The notes beneath the pieces are model-generated. The model ran no database searches, was not told the origin of the DNA, and saw only the letters and a list, made by a program, of their open reading frames with translations. From Sediminihabitans luteus (GTDB lineage: Bacteria; Actinomycetota; Actinomycetes; Actinomycetales; Cellulomonadaceae), in the NCBI RefSeq assembly GCF_002797595.1, contig NZ_PGFE01000001.1:310001-374000 (forward strand): a DNA stretch of 64,000 nt. Reading direction: 5' to 3'. The translations under genes and the position numbers were made by a program. Of the stretch, positions 42,467 to 51,501 are shown piece after piece. Position 1 is the first letter of the stretch. The number at the start of each line of letters is the position of its first letter.

Positions 42467-43630
42467 ATGGCTCCCGACATCTCCCTGGCCGACCTGGAAG
42501 CCCTGACCGAGCGCGTGCGCGAGGCGCTCGGCGGGGTCATCGACCCGGAGATCCGGCGGCCGATCACCGAGCTCGGCATGGTCGCGGCGGTCGGGCTCGA
42601 GGGCCGCCCGGAGGGCGGTGCCCTGGCGGTGGTGAGCGTCGACCTCACGGTCGCGGGCTGCCCCATGAAGCAGACGCTGGTACGGGACGTGACGGCGGCG
42701 GCGCTCTCGGTCGAGGGGGTCGAGGAGGCCGAGGTCGAGCTCGGGGTCATGAGCGCCGAGCAGCGCGAGGAGCTGCGCACCATGCTCCGCGGCGGGGTCG
42801 GCGAGCCCGTGATCCCGTTCGCCCAGCCGGACTCGCTGACCAAGGTCTACGCGGTCGCGTCGGGCAAGGGCGGCGTCGGCAAGTCGACGGTGACCGCGAA
42901 CCTCGCGGTCGCGATGGCCGCGCAGGGCCTCAAGGTCGGCGTGGTCGACGCCGACATCTACGGCTTCTCGATCCCCCGCATGCTCGGGGTCGACCGGCAG
43001 CCCACGCGCGTCGACTCGATGCTGCTGCCCCCGATCGCGCACGAGGTCAAGGTCGTCTCGATCGGCATGTTCGTGCCCCCGGGGCAGCCCGTGGTGTGGC
43101 GCGGGCCGATGCTGCACCGCGCGCTCCAGCAGTTCCTCGCGGACGTGTTCTGGGGTGACCTCGACGTCCTGCTGCTCGACCTGCCGCCGGGCACGGGCGA
43201 CATCGCGATCTCGGTCGCGCAGCTCCTGCCGGGCAGCGAGATCCTCGTCGTGACGACGCCGCAGGTCGCGGCCGCCGAGGTCGCCGAGCGCGCCGGTTCG
43301 ATCGCCACGCAGACGAACCAGGGCGTGGTGGGCGTGCTCGAGAACATGTCGTGGCTCGAGCAGCCCGACGGCACGCGCCTCGAGCTGTTCGGCGCGGGCG
43401 GCGGCGAGCGCGTCGCGCAGAACCTCACCGCGGCGGTCGGCACCGACGTGCCGCTGCTCGCGCAGGTGCCGCTCGACGTCGCGCTGCGCGAGGCGGGCGA
43501 CGCGGGGACCCCGGTCGTGTTGCGCGACCCGACGTCCCCGGCCGCGGTCGCGCTGTCGGACGCCGCAGCCCGGCTCGGGTCGCGGGCACGCGGCCTGGCG
43601 GGGCGGTCGTTGGGCATCTCGCCCGTCTGA
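42467..43630 (+). CDS. mrp: Mrp/ApbC (NBP35-like) P-loop ATPase, Fe-S cluster carrier
   Basis: A 387-residue protein with an N-terminal DUF59/MIP18-like domain (about 1-105; CPMKQTLVRDV) and a C-terminal ATPase with the deviant Walker A SGKGGVGKSTV, switch I DADIYGFSIPRM and LDLPPGTGD. The usual CPxC motif is not evident; the matching position reads MSWLEQPDG. It probably carries or inserts Fe-S clusters. ATG 42467 lies 7 bases after TAGGAT, so leaderless; an in-frame ATG at 42458 would overlap that box. Confidence 0.9.
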   Translation: MAPDISLADLEALTERVREALGGVIDPEIRRPITELGMVAAVGLEGRPEGGALAVVSVDLTVAGCPMKQTLVRDVTAAALSVEGVEEAEVELGVMSAEQREELRTMLRGGVGEPVIPFAQPDSLTKVYAVASGKGGVGKSTVTANLAVAMAAQGLKVGVVDADIYGFSIPRMLGVDRQPTRVDSMLLPPIAHEVKVVSIGMFVPPGQPVVWRGPMLHRALQQFLADVFWGDLDVLLLDLPPGTGDIAISVAQLLPGSEILVVTTPQVAAAEVAERAGSIATQTNQGVVGVLENMSWLEQPDGTRLELFGAGGGERVAQNLTAAVGTDVPLLAQVPLDVALREAGDAGTPVVLRDPTSPAAVALSDAAARLGSRARGLAGRSLGISPV

Positions 43631-43815
43631 GACGTCGGAGTCAGCGGTCCCGGCGGTCCACGTGGTCGAGCTCGGCCCACGGGCAGCCCGCACGCTCGGC
43701 GCGACACGCGCCCCGGCGGAGGGGACGATCGAAGGGCCGTCCGGCGCTGGGTGGCGTTCGTCTCCCGGAGCCGGTGGGCGGCACACGCCTGCACGACCCC
43801 GAGGAGGAGCGCATC

Positions 43816-44304
43816 ATGACGACGTTCACCGTGTGGAAGTTCGAGGACGCGGACGGCGCGACAGGCGCCGAGTCGGCCCTCAAGGCCGCAGAGAGCGACC
43901 AGCTCGTCACCGTCGTCGACCACGCGGTCCTCACCTGGCCCGAGGGCGACGAGACCCCCACCCTGCACCACAAGCACGACGGGACGAAGCACGGAGCGGC
44001 GTGGGGGACGCTGTGGGGCGTCCTCGGCGGCGCGCTCTTCGCGATCCCCGTCGCCGGCGCGGCGATCGGGGCGGGCCTCGGGGCCTTGTCGAAGGCCTCC
44101 GAGGGGACGAGCCTGCGCGAGGAGGACTTCGCCCGGATCAAGGAGCAGATCACCCCGGGGACGTCCGCCCTGTTCATGGTCACCGAGGGTGCGGACTTCG
44201 AGCGGGTCGGTGAGCGGTGGCGGGGGCGTGACGCACGGCTGCTCAGCACGAACCTCACCGAGGCCGAGCGCGACGTCCTCTTGGAGACCTTCGGCAGCGC
44301 CTGA
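43816..44304 (+). CDS. DUF1269 family membrane-associated protein
   Basis: A 162-residue protein beginning MTTFTVWKFEDADGATGAES, with a Gly/Ala-rich hydrophobic hairpin (about 58-95, WGTLWGVLGGALFAIPVAGA) and a C-terminal alpha/beta segment, as in DUF1269 proteins. GAGGAG is 8 bases before ATG 43816. The 185-base gap from mrp shows no other gene. Function unknown. Confidence 0.85.
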   Translation: MTTFTVWKFEDADGATGAESALKAAESDQLVTVVDHAVLTWPEGDETPTLHHKHDGTKHGAAWGTLWGVLGGALFAIPVAGAAIGAGLGALSKASEGTSLREEDFARIKEQITPGTSALFMVTEGADFERVGERWRGRDARLLSTNLTEAERDVLLETFGSA

Positions 44305-44342
44305 CCGGGGTCACGGTCACCGAGGCTGCGTCCGCCCGGATG

Positions 44343-44368
44343 TTTGAACGTGTCACCTTCTGTTCAAC
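44343..44368. promoter_or_regulatory. Probable operator of the DeoR-type galactose regulator
   Basis: Imperfect inverted repeat GTTTGAAC (44342-44349) / GTTCAAC (44362-44368) with a 12-base spacer, in the only AT-rich stretch upstream of the gene. A second inverted repeat, CATGTGC (44368-44374) / GCACATG (44383-44389), overlaps the start codon. CATGAT (44375-44380) is a likely -10 box 6 bases before the ATG. Autoregulation is inferred. Confidence 0.5.
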
Positions 44369-44386
44369 ATGTGCCATGATGTGCAC

Positions 44387-45190
44387 ATGCTCGCCACGCA
44401 GCGTCACGACCGCATCCTGACCGCCCTGCGCCTGCACGGCGCCGTCCGCATCGCCGAGCTCGCCGAGAGCCTCGACGTCTCGGACATGACGGTGCGGCGC
44501 GACATCACCGAGCTCGCCGAGCGCGGGGTGCTGCGCAAGGTCCACGGCGGCGCCGTCCTGCCCCGCACCGCGGCGCACGAGCCCGGGTTCGCCGCGAAGT
44601 CCGCCGAGTCCGTGCCCGAGAAGGTCGCGATCGCCCGCGCCGCGCTCGCGTACGTCGAGGCGGGCGCGGCGATCGCGCTCTCGGCGGGCACCACGACGAC
44701 GGCCCTGGCCTCGGTCATCGCGGAGGACCCCGCGCTGCGACCGCTGACCGTGGTGACCAACTCCGTGAGCGCGGCCGAGGTGCTGCACGCGACCGGCGAC
44801 CCGCGCCTCGAGACGATCCTCACCGGCGGCGTGCGCACGCCGTCCGACGCGCTCGTCGGCCCCGTCGCGGACCGCGCGCTCGCCTCTCTGCGCGTCGACG
44901 TCGCGTTCCTCGGCGCGCACGGCGTCGGCCTCGCCGCGGGCCTCACGACGCCCAACCTCGACGAGGGCGCGACCAACGCGATGCTCGTCGCGGCCGCGTC
45001 GCGCACCGTCGTGCTCGCCGACCACACCAAGTGGCAGGAGACCGGCCTCACCCGGTTCGCCGCGCTCGAGGACGTCGACGTCCTCGTCACGGACGACGGT
45101 CTGCCGCCGGACGACCAGGCCGCGGCCCGCGACGTCGTCGACGAGCTCGTCGTCGCCACGGTCGACCCGGTCGCCGAGGCCCGGGCATGA
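44387..45190 (+). CDS. DeoR/GlpR family transcriptional regulator of the galactose genes
   Basis: A 267-residue regulator with an N-terminal DeoR helix-turn-helix (about 4-58; RIAELAESLDVSDMTVRRDI) and a C-terminal sugar-phosphate-sensing domain (ALSAGTTTTALA, VTNSVSAAEVL, ILTGGVRTPSDALVGP, DHTKW). ATG 44387 is preferred over an in-frame ATG at 44369 because a -10-like CATGAT ends 6 bases before it. Its stop overlaps the galTK start, so it is the first gene of a galactose operon and probably represses it until a phosphorylated sugar appears. Confidence 0.92.
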   Translation: MLATQRHDRILTALRLHGAVRIAELAESLDVSDMTVRRDITELAERGVLRKVHGGAVLPRTAAHEPGFAAKSAESVPEKVAIARAALAYVEAGAAIALSAGTTTTALASVIAEDPALRPLTVVTNSVSAAEVLHATGDPRLETILTGGVRTPSDALVGPVADRALASLRVDVAFLGAHGVGLAAGLTTPNLDEGATNAMLVAAASRTVVLADHTKWQETGLTRFAALEDVDVLVTDDGLPPDDQAAARDVVDELVVATVDPVAEARA

Positions 45191-47682
45191 GCGCGGCCGG
45201 GGCCGCACGCCCCCGCGTGCGGGTCACCACGACCCACCTGGCCGACGGGCGCGAGCTCGTCTACTACGACGACTCCCCCGAGTACGTCGACGGCACGCGC
45301 ACGCGCCGCCTCGACGACCCGCGGCCCCTGGGCGAGCGCTTCGCACCCGTGCCGACCGCGGACGGCGGGACGGCGCCGTTCGTCGGGCCCGAGATGCGGC
45401 GCGACCCGCTCACGGGCGACTGGGTACCCATGGCCTCGCACCGCATGAACCGCACGTTCCTGCCCGCCGCCGACGCGTGCCCGCTGTGCCCCGCGACGCC
45501 CGGGGGCGCGTACTCCGACGGGGAGATCCCCGACACCGCCTACGACGTCGCGGTCTTCGAGAACCGCTTCCCCTCGCTCCTGCGCGCCCCCGACACCGCG
45601 CCGGGCGACGCCGAGCGCGTCACACGACCCGGCGACGCGCTCGACGACGACCCGTACGCCGCGCTGCACGCCGCAGCCCCGGCCGCCGGCCGGTGCGAGG
45701 TCGTGTGCTTCTCGTCCGACCACACGACGTCGTTCGGCGACCTCCCGCCCGAGCGCGTGCGCACCATCATCGAGGCGTGGGCCGACCGCACGGCCGCCCT
45801 CGGGGCGACGCCCGGCATCTCCCAGGTCTTCTGCTTCGAGAACCGTGGCCGCGAGATCGGGGTGACCCTGCCGCACCCGCACGGGCAGATCTACGGCTAC
45901 CCGTACCTGACGCCACGCACGCAACGCCTGCTCGAGCAGGCCCGGGCGTACGCCGAGCGCACGGGCGGCAACCTGCTGCGCGACGTCCTGCACTCCGAGC
46001 AGGCCGCGGGCGAGCGCCTCGTGCTCACGAGCGAGCACTGGACCGCGTACGTGCCCTACGCCGCCCGCTGGCCCGTCGAGGTGCACCTCGCACCGCACCG
46101 CGACGTCGGCTCGCTGCCCGAGCTCACCGACGCCGAGCGCGACGACCTCGCGGTCGTGTACCTCGAGCTGCTGCGCCGCGCCGACCGGTTCTTCGTCGCC
46201 GAGGACGGCACACCCATCCCCCTGCCGTACATCGCCGCGTGGCACCAGGCGCCCGTGACCCGCGCGGGACACGCCACGAGCCCCGACGGCGCACCCCTGG
46301 CCCGCCTGCACCTCGAGCTCTTCTCGGTGCTGCGCGCCCCCGGCAAGCTCAAGTACCTCGCCGGGTCCGAGTCCGGCATGGGCGCGTGGATCAGCGACAC
46401 GACGCCCGAGCGCATCGCGGCCCGGTTCGCCGAGCTCGGCCCCCTGCACGTCGGCGCGCCCGCACCGCGCCCCGCCTGGACGCCCGCCGAGGGCGCCGCG
46501 CGCGTGCGCTCGCTGTTCGCGCGCACGTTCGGCCCGACCCCCGAGGAGGTCGGCGTGTGGTCGGCCCCCGGGCGCGTCAACGTCGTCGGGGAGCACACCG
46601 ACTACAACGCGGGGCTGTGCCTGCCCGTCGCGCTCGAGCACCGCACGTTCGTCGCGCTGCGCCCGCGCGACGACGACCGCGTGCGCCTCGCCTCGGCCCA
46701 GGAGCCCGGGGTGCGCGAGCTCGACCTCGCCGACGTCGCCCCCGGCACCGTCGACGGCTGGCCCGCGTACGTCGCGGGCGTCGCGTGGGCGCTGCGCGAG
46801 GCCGGGCACCCGGTGCGCGGCTTCGACGCCGTGGTCGACTCGTGCGTGCCGTACGGCGCCGGCCTGTCGTCGTCGGCCGCGATCGAGTGCGCGTTCGCGG
46901 TCGCGCTCGACGACGTCGCCGGCCTGGGTCTCGCGGACGACGACGCCGGCCGGGCCACGCTCGCGGCGGCATGCGTGCGCGCCGAGAACGAGATCGCGGG
47001 CGCCCCCACGGGTGGCATGGACCAGTCCGCGTCCCTGCGCTGCACCGCCGGCCACGCCCTGCTGCTCGACTGCCGACCCGGCCTCTCCCCCGCCGACGCC
47101 GCGACCGGCGTGCCGTTCGACCTCGCCGCGGCCGGGCTCGCGCTGCTCGTGATCGACACGCGCGCCGAGCACCAGCTCGTCGACGGGCAGTACGCCGACC
47201 GTCGGCGCACGTGCGAGGAGGCCGCCGCCGCGCTCGGACTGCCGCACCTGCGCGCGCTCGCGGACGACGACCCCGGCGCCCTCGACGTCGCGCTCGACAA
47301 GCTCACCGACGACGTCGCACGGCGCCGCGTGCGCCACGTGGTCACCGAGATCGGCCGGGTCCGCGAGGTCGTCGCGCTCGTCGACGCCGGCCTGGCGCAC
47401 GAGATCGGCCCGCTGCTCGACGCCTCGCACGCGTCGCTGCGCGACGACTACGAGGTCTCGTGCCGCGAGCTCGACCTCGCGGTCGAGGCCGCGCGCGACG
47501 CCGGTGCGCTCGGGGCACGCATGACGGGCGGCGGGTTCGGCGGCTCCGCGATCGCCCTCGTGCGCGCCGCGGACGCCTCGCGCGTGGGCGCGGCCGTCGT
47601 CGCCGCGTTCGCCGCGGCGGGGCTGACCGCTCCGGACCTGCTGCTCGCGACGCCGTCCGGCCCCGCGGGCCGCACCGCCTGA
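45187..47682 (+). CDS. galTK: Fused galactose-1-phosphate uridylyltransferase - galactokinase
   Basis: An 831-residue protein from one uninterrupted frame. Residues about 1-420 are GalT, with CPLCPATPGG (zinc region), HCase-type active site His230-Pro-His232-Gly-Gln and the closing KLKYLAGSESGMGAW. Residues about 430-831 are GalK, with GRVNVVGEHTDYN (about 463-475), YGAGLSSSAA (GHMP motif, about 557-565) and GARMTGGGFGGSA. The junction (GPLHVGAPAPRPAWTPAEGAARV) has no stop and no ATG/GTG at the usual GalK start, so a single polypeptide is expected. It makes galactose-1-phosphate and converts it to UDP-galactose in the Leloir pathway. It starts by ATGA overlap with the DeoR gene. Confidence 0.92.
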   Translation: MSAAGAARPRVRVTTTHLADGRELVYYDDSPEYVDGTRTRRLDDPRPLGERFAPVPTADGGTAPFVGPEMRRDPLTGDWVPMASHRMNRTFLPAADACPLCPATPGGAYSDGEIPDTAYDVAVFENRFPSLLRAPDTAPGDAERVTRPGDALDDDPYAALHAAAPAAGRCEVVCFSSDHTTSFGDLPPERVRTIIEAWADRTAALGATPGISQVFCFENRGREIGVTLPHPHGQIYGYPYLTPRTQRLLEQARAYAERTGGNLLRDVLHSEQAAGERLVLTSEHWTAYVPYAARWPVEVHLAPHRDVGSLPELTDAERDDLAVVYLELLRRADRFFVAEDGTPIPLPYIAAWHQAPVTRAGHATSPDGAPLARLHLELFSVLRAPGKLKYLAGSESGMGAWISDTTPERIAARFAELGPLHVGAPAPRPAWTPAEGAARVRSLFARTFGPTPEEVGVWSAPGRVNVVGEHTDYNAGLCLPVALEHRTFVALRPRDDDRVRLASAQEPGVRELDLADVAPGTVDGWPAYVAGVAWALREAGHPVRGFDAVVDSCVPYGAGLSSSAAIECAFAVALDDVAGLGLADDDAGRATLAAACVRAENEIAGAPTGGMDQSASLRCTAGHALLLDCRPGLSPADAATGVPFDLAAAGLALLVIDTRAEHQLVDGQYADRRRTCEEAAAALGLPHLRALADDDPGALDVALDKLTDDVARRRVRHVVTEIGRVREVVALVDAGLAHEIGPLLDASHASLRDDYEVSCRELDLAVEAARDAGALGARMTGGGFGGSAIALVRAADASRVGAAVVAAFAAAGLTAPDLLLATPSGPAGRTA

Positions 47683-48071
47683 TGGCCGGGCTGCACCACG
47701 TCGAGCTCTGGGTCGCCGACCCGGCGACCGCGCTCGGGCGCTGGGACTGGCTGCTCGACCGGCTCGGCTTCGAGCGCTCGCGCTCTTGGTCGGGCGGCGC
47801 GGCGTGGCGCGCGGGCGGCGCGGAAGTCGTGGTCACCGCGAGCCCGACCCTGAGCGCGCCCGAGCACGACCGCCGACGTCCCGGCGTCAACCACCTGGCG
47901 TTCCACGGGGGCACTGCCTCCGAGGTCGACGCGATCATGGCGACCGCCCCCGCGCACGGGTGGCGTCCGCTGTACGCCGAGCGGTACCCGCACGCCGGCG
48001 GCGAGGCCCACTACGCCGGCTGGCTCGAGGACGACGACGGGTTCAAGGTCGAGGTCGTCGCCGACGCGTGA
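47682..48071 (+). CDS. VOC (glyoxalase/bleomycin-resistance fold) family protein
   Basis: A 129-residue protein with the paired beta-alpha-beta-beta-beta modules of the vicinal-oxygen-chelate fold: HHVELWVADP at the N-terminus, NHLAFHGGTASEVD in the middle and DDDGFKVEVVA at the end, giving His/His/Glu-type metal ligands. It overlaps galTK by one base (TGATG), so it is in the galactose operon, though a galactose role cannot be derived from the sequence. Confidence 0.88.
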   Translation: MAGLHHVELWVADPATALGRWDWLLDRLGFERSRSWSGGAAWRAGGAEVVVTASPTLSAPEHDRRRPGVNHLAFHGGTASEVDAIMATAPAHGWRPLYAERYPHAGGEAHYAGWLEDDDGFKVEVVADA

Positions 48072-48093
48072 CCCGCCGGTGGGCGCCGCTCGA

Positions 48094-48897
48094 CTACAGG
48101 TCGTACGTCGCGACGACCGGCGCGTGGTCGCTGAACCGCTCCTCGTAGGACGCCGCCCGGTCGACCTCGACCTTGACCGCGCGCTCGGCGAGCGCCGGGG
48201 TCGCGAGCTGGTAGTCGATGCGCCAGCCCGAGTCGTTGACGAACGCCTGCCCACGCCACGACCACCACGTGTACGGGCCGGGACCCTCGCCGCCGTGCTG
48301 GCGCCCGAGGTCGACGTAGCCGAGCTCGTCGAGCCACGTGTCCACGTAGGCGCGCTCCTGCGGCAGGAACCCTGCAGCCTTGAGGTTGCCCTTCCAGTTC
48401 TTGATGTCGACCTCGCGGTGCGCGATGTTGACGTCGCCCGCGACGACCACGCGGGCCCCCTCCTGGGCGAGCTCGCGCATACGCGCCGTGACGCGGTCGA
48501 GGTAGGCGTACTTGTCGTCCATCGACGGCGTCCCGGCCGTGCCCGAGTGGATGTAGGTCGAGACCACGGTCACCGACCCGCCGTCGGGCAGGTCGAGGTC
48601 GGCCTCGACCCACCGGCCGGTGTCGACGGGCTGCTCGCCCTCGCCGAGACCGACGCGCACGGCCGTCACGGGCAGGCGCGTGGCGATCGCGACCCCGGCG
48701 CGCCCCTTGATCTCGCTCGCCTGGTGCACCACGTGCCAGCCCTCGAAGAGCCCGTGCAGGATCTCGTCGGGCGCGCGGACCTCCTGCAGCAGCAGGACGT
48801 CGGGCGTGCGCGCGGCGAGCCAGCCGGCCATGTCGCGCTTGAAGGCGGCACGGATGCCGTTGACGTTGACGGTCGCGATGGTGAGCACGAGGGACAT
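48094..48897 (-). CDS. xthA: Exodeoxyribonuclease III / AP endonuclease
   Basis: A 267-residue EEP-fold nuclease with NVNGIRAAF, LLQEVRAPDE, YIHSGT, VVAGDVNIAHREVDI, a Trp/Asp loop (FVNDSGWRIDYQLAT) and FSDHAPVV at the end: all metal and catalytic residues (Glu, Tyr, Asp, Asn, His) are present. It repairs abasic sites and trims 3' ends. It starts 4 bases after the stop of the MFS gene, so it is probably co-transcribed with it, and it converges on the VOC gene. Confidence 0.93.
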   Translation of the reverse strand: MSLVLTIATVNVNGIRAAFKRDMAGWLAARTPDVLLLQEVRAPDEILHGLFEGWHVVHQASEIKGRAGVAIATRLPVTAVRVGLGEGEQPVDTGRWVEADLDLPDGGSVTVVSTYIHSGTAGTPSMDDKYAYLDRVTARMRELAQEGARVVVAGDVNIAHREVDIKNWKGNLKAAGFLPQERAYVDTWLDELGYVDLGRQHGGEGPGPYTWWSWRGQAFVNDSGWRIDYQLATPALAERAVKVEVDRAASYEERFSDHAPVVATYDL

Positions 48898-48901
48898 CCC
48901 A

Positions 48902-50440
48902 TCACGAGCCGGCGACAGCCCCCGCATCGCGTGCCGGCCGACGACGTGACGCCGCGGGCGTTCCGGCCTCGCGGAACCGGTGCGCGAGCAGCGCCGAGAG
49001 CGACGCGAGCACCGCGAGCACCCCGATGCCGAGCCGCAGGTGGTCGCCCGTGGCGAAGAGCCCCGTGAGCACCCCGCCGAGCACCGCGCCGACGTACGTG
49101 AACACGTTGAGGCGTGAGAGCGCCTCGTCCGTCACCCGCTCGAGGTCGCCCGGCACGGCGACCTCGCGCGCGCGGTCACCGACCGCGGCGAACGCCATGG
49201 GCGCCACGACGCCGATGCCGAGGCCGACCGCGGCGAAGCCGAGCAGCGCGAGCGTCCAGTGCGGCGCGAGTCCGACGAGCGCGAACCCGGCCGCGCCGAG
49301 CAGCCCGCCCGCGCGCACGAGACGCACCCGGCCCCAGCGCGCCACGAGCGCGTCGGCCGCGAGGCGCGACACGATCACCGCGGCCTGGTACGCCGCGTAG
49401 CCCAGGGGCAGCACCACGTCGCCCGCGTGCAGGACGTCGTCGAGGAACACCGACCCCCAGCTCGAGACCGCCGAGTCGCCGATGGGGTACGCGACCATCG
49501 CGAAGCCCAGCACGAGCACGACCCCCGCGGCGACGCCCGGTCCGCGGACGGCGGGCGACGCGGACCCGTCGGTGCCCTCCCCGGGCCCAGGGACACCGGC
49601 GTCGCCGGGCCCGGGTGCGCCGGGTGCGAGGCCGTCGGTCACGGGTGCGTCAGTCACGGGTGCGTCAACCACGGGGGCACCGGGCACATGGTCACCGGGC
49701 ACATGGCTACCGGGCACATGGCCACCGGGCACATGGCTACCGGGCACATGGCCACCGGGCACATGGCTACCGGGCACATGGCCACCGGGCCCAGGCTCAC
49801 CGGGCGCGAGGCCGCCCGACGACGCGGCCGTGGCTACGACGTCCGACACCTCGCCGGCCTCGACGGGGCCGACCAGGCCGCGCGAGGCCCACAGGACCAC
49901 GACCACCATGACGCACGCGACGACCAGGTTCGACGTCCCGAGCCCGAGGTCGAGCGCCTCGGAGCCCGAGACGGCGAGCGCGCCGAGCACGCCGCCCGCC
50001 GCGTTGGCCGCGAAGAACGACCCGAGCAGGCTCGTGCCACGTCGCCGCTCGAGCGCGACGCCCTGCATGTTCAGGGACGCGTCGACCGCGCCCAGCGCGA
50101 GCCCGTACAGCACGAACGCGGTGAAGAACGTCCCGAGACCGCCCGCGGCGCCCACCCCGAGCATGCCGAACGCGGCGACGAGCAGACCGCCCACCACGAC
50201 GCGCGCCGAACCGACCCGGGCCGCGACGAGGCCGGACAGCGCGCTGCCGGCAGCTGCGGCGACGCACACCGCGAGGATCGCGAGGGTCACGACGTCGTCG
50301 TCGATCTCGAGCGCGCGCTTGTACGCCGGGATGTGCGTGAGCATGACCGCGAAGCCCAGCCCCTGCACGGCGTACGCCGTGGTGACCGCGACGCGGGAGT
50401 GGTCGCTGAGGGTGCGCCGCGCGGCGCCGACGGTCGGCAT
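48902..50440 (-). CDS. Major facilitator superfamily transporter with His-rich repeat loop
   Basis: A 512-residue protein with about twelve membrane helices in two halves. The central cytoplasmic loop (about 215-300) is unusually long and Pro/Gly-rich and contains seven GGHVP/GSHVP-type pentapeptides from a 15-bp tandem array. Substrate cannot be deduced; the overall pattern resembles fucose/sugar-type or drug MFS proteins. ATG 50440 lies 7 bases after TAGAGT, so leaderless initiation is likely. xthA follows closely. Confidence 0.85.
   Translation of the reverse strand: MPTVGAARRTLSDHSRVAVTTAYAVQGLGFAVMLTHIPAYKRALEIDDDVVTLAILAVCVAAAAGSALSGLVAARVGSARVVVGGLLVAAFGMLGVGAAGGLGTFFTAFVLYGLALGAVDASLNMQGVALERRRGTSLLGSFFAANAAGGVLGALAVSGSEALDLGLGTSNLVVACVMVVVVLWASRGLVGPVEAGEVSDVVATAASSGGLAPGEPGPGGHVPGSHVPGGHVPGSHVPGGHVPGSHVPGDHVPGAPVVDAPVTDAPVTDGLAPGAPGPGDAGVPGPGEGTDGSASPAVRGPGVAAGVVLVLGFAMVAYPIGDSAVSSWGSVFLDDVLHAGDVVLPLGYAAYQAAVIVSRLAADALVARWGRVRLVRAGGLLGAAGFALVGLAPHWTLALLGFAAVGLGIGVVAPMAFAAVGDRAREVAVPGDLERVTDEALSRLNVFTYVGAVLGGVLTGLFATGDHLRLGIGVLAVLASLSALLAHRFREAGTPAASRRRPARDAGAVAGS
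49681..49800 (-). repeat. 15-bp tandem array in the MFS loop, encoding histidines
   Basis: Eight units of CGGGCACATGGCTAC / CGGGCACATGGCCAC (plus strand) alternate almost strictly. On the coding strand they give G-[G/S]-H-V-P repeats, placing seven histidines at five-residue spacing. Confidence 0.95.
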
Positions 50441-50509
50441 GCCCGGGACTCTAGGCCCGCGGACGACCCCGGCGGAAGGTTGCCCGAGTCACGATCCGGT
50501 CTCGGCCGG

Positions 50510-51391
50510 TCAGGGGTGCAGGCGCTCCGCGGTGTCGACGACGTTCGCGAGGAGCATCGCACGGGTCATCGGGCCGACGCCGCCCGGGTTGGGCGAGATC
50601 CAGGCCGCGACCTCCGCCACGGCCGGGTCGACGTCGCCCCGCAGGCGCGCCTTGCCCGTCTCGGGGTCCACGACGCGCGAGACGCCTACGTCGAGCACGA
50701 TCGCGCCGGGCTTGACGTGCTCGGGCCGCACGAACCCGGCAACCCCGGCCGCGGCGACGACCACGTCGGCCGTGCGCAGGTGGGCTGCGACGTCCGCGGT
50801 ACCCGTATGCGTGAGCGTGACCGTCGCGTTGACGTCCTTGCGGGTCAGGAGCAGGCCAATCGAGCGGCCGACCGTCGTGCCGCGGCCGAGCACCACGACG
50901 TCCTTGCCGGCCAGGTCGATCCCGTGGCGCTGCACGAGCTCGATGATGCCCGCGGGCGTGCACGGCAGCGGCGACGTGATCTCCTCCGAGACGCGCAGCA
51001 CGAGACGCCCGAGGTTCGTCGGGTGCAGGCCGTCCGCGTCCTTGGCGGGGTCGATGCGCTCGAGCACCGCGTTGGTGTCGACGCCCTTCGGCAGCGGGAG
51101 CTGGACGATGTAGCCGGTGCACGCCGGGTCGGCGTTGAGCCGGTCGATCGCGGCCTCGACGTCGGCCTGCGTCGCGTCGGCCGGGAGGTCCTCGCGGATC
51201 GACGCGATCCCGACCTCGGCGCAGTCGCGGTGCTTGCCCGCGACGTACGAGACCGACCCCGGGTCCTGCCCCACGAGGACCGTGCCGAGGCCCGGGACGA
51301 CGCCCCGGGCGGCGAGGGCGGCGACGCGCACCGCGAGCTCGGACTTGATGGCGGCGGCCGTGGCCTTGCCGTCGAGGATCTGTGCGGTCAT
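50510..51391 (-). CDS. folD: Methylenetetrahydrofolate dehydrogenase / methenyltetrahydrofolate cyclohydrolase
   Basis: A 293-residue FolD. Visible are [23 protein letters not shown] (with the catalytic Lys), the QLPLPKG motif, [23 protein letters not shown] (NADP site) and [14 protein letters not shown] near the end. It interconverts methylene-, methenyl- and formyl-tetrahydrofolate. It follows glyA on the same strand after a 187-base gap that contains a palindrome and a 16-bp repeat; GGGAG precedes ATG 51391. Both genes fit control by the ZTP riboswitch ahead of glyA. Confidence 0.95.
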   Translation of the reverse strand: MTAQILDGKATAAAIKSELAVRVAALAARGVVPGLGTVLVGQDPGSVSYVAGKHRDCAEVGIASIREDLPADATQADVEAAIDRLNADPACTGYIVQLPLPKGVDTNAVLERIDPAKDADGLHPTNLGRLVLRVSEEITSPLPCTPAGIIELVQRHGIDLAGKDVVVLGRGTTVGRSIGLLLTRKDVNATVTLTHTGTADVAAHLRTADVVVAAAGVAGFVRPEHVKPGAIVLDVGVSRVVDPETGKARLRGDVDPAVAEVAAWISPNPGGVGPMTRAMLLANVVDTAERLHP

Positions 51392-51430
51392 GGGGGCTCC
51401 CAAGGTCTGCGGCGGGTCTCGGTGTGCGGG

Positions 51431-51478
51431 GGTCTGCGTCTGCGGGGGTCTGCGTCTGCGGGGGTCTGCGTCTGCGGG
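51431..51478. repeat. 16-bp tandem repeat between glyA and folD
   Basis: Three perfect copies of GGTCTGCGTCTGCGGG in the folD leader. Noncoding, so no frame constraint; the unit length differs from the 15-bp coding arrays. Confidence 0.9.
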
Positions 51479-51501
51479 TGCGCCGAACCGGCGATCCGGC
51501 A

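Noticed and set aside
43631-43815. A tatB-like or small RNA gene after mrp
   Set aside because: No plausible frame or stable structured RNA could be recognised in this 185-base gap.
49681-49800. CRISPR array
   Set aside because: Units are contiguous 15-mers without spacers, inside a coding sequence and in frame.
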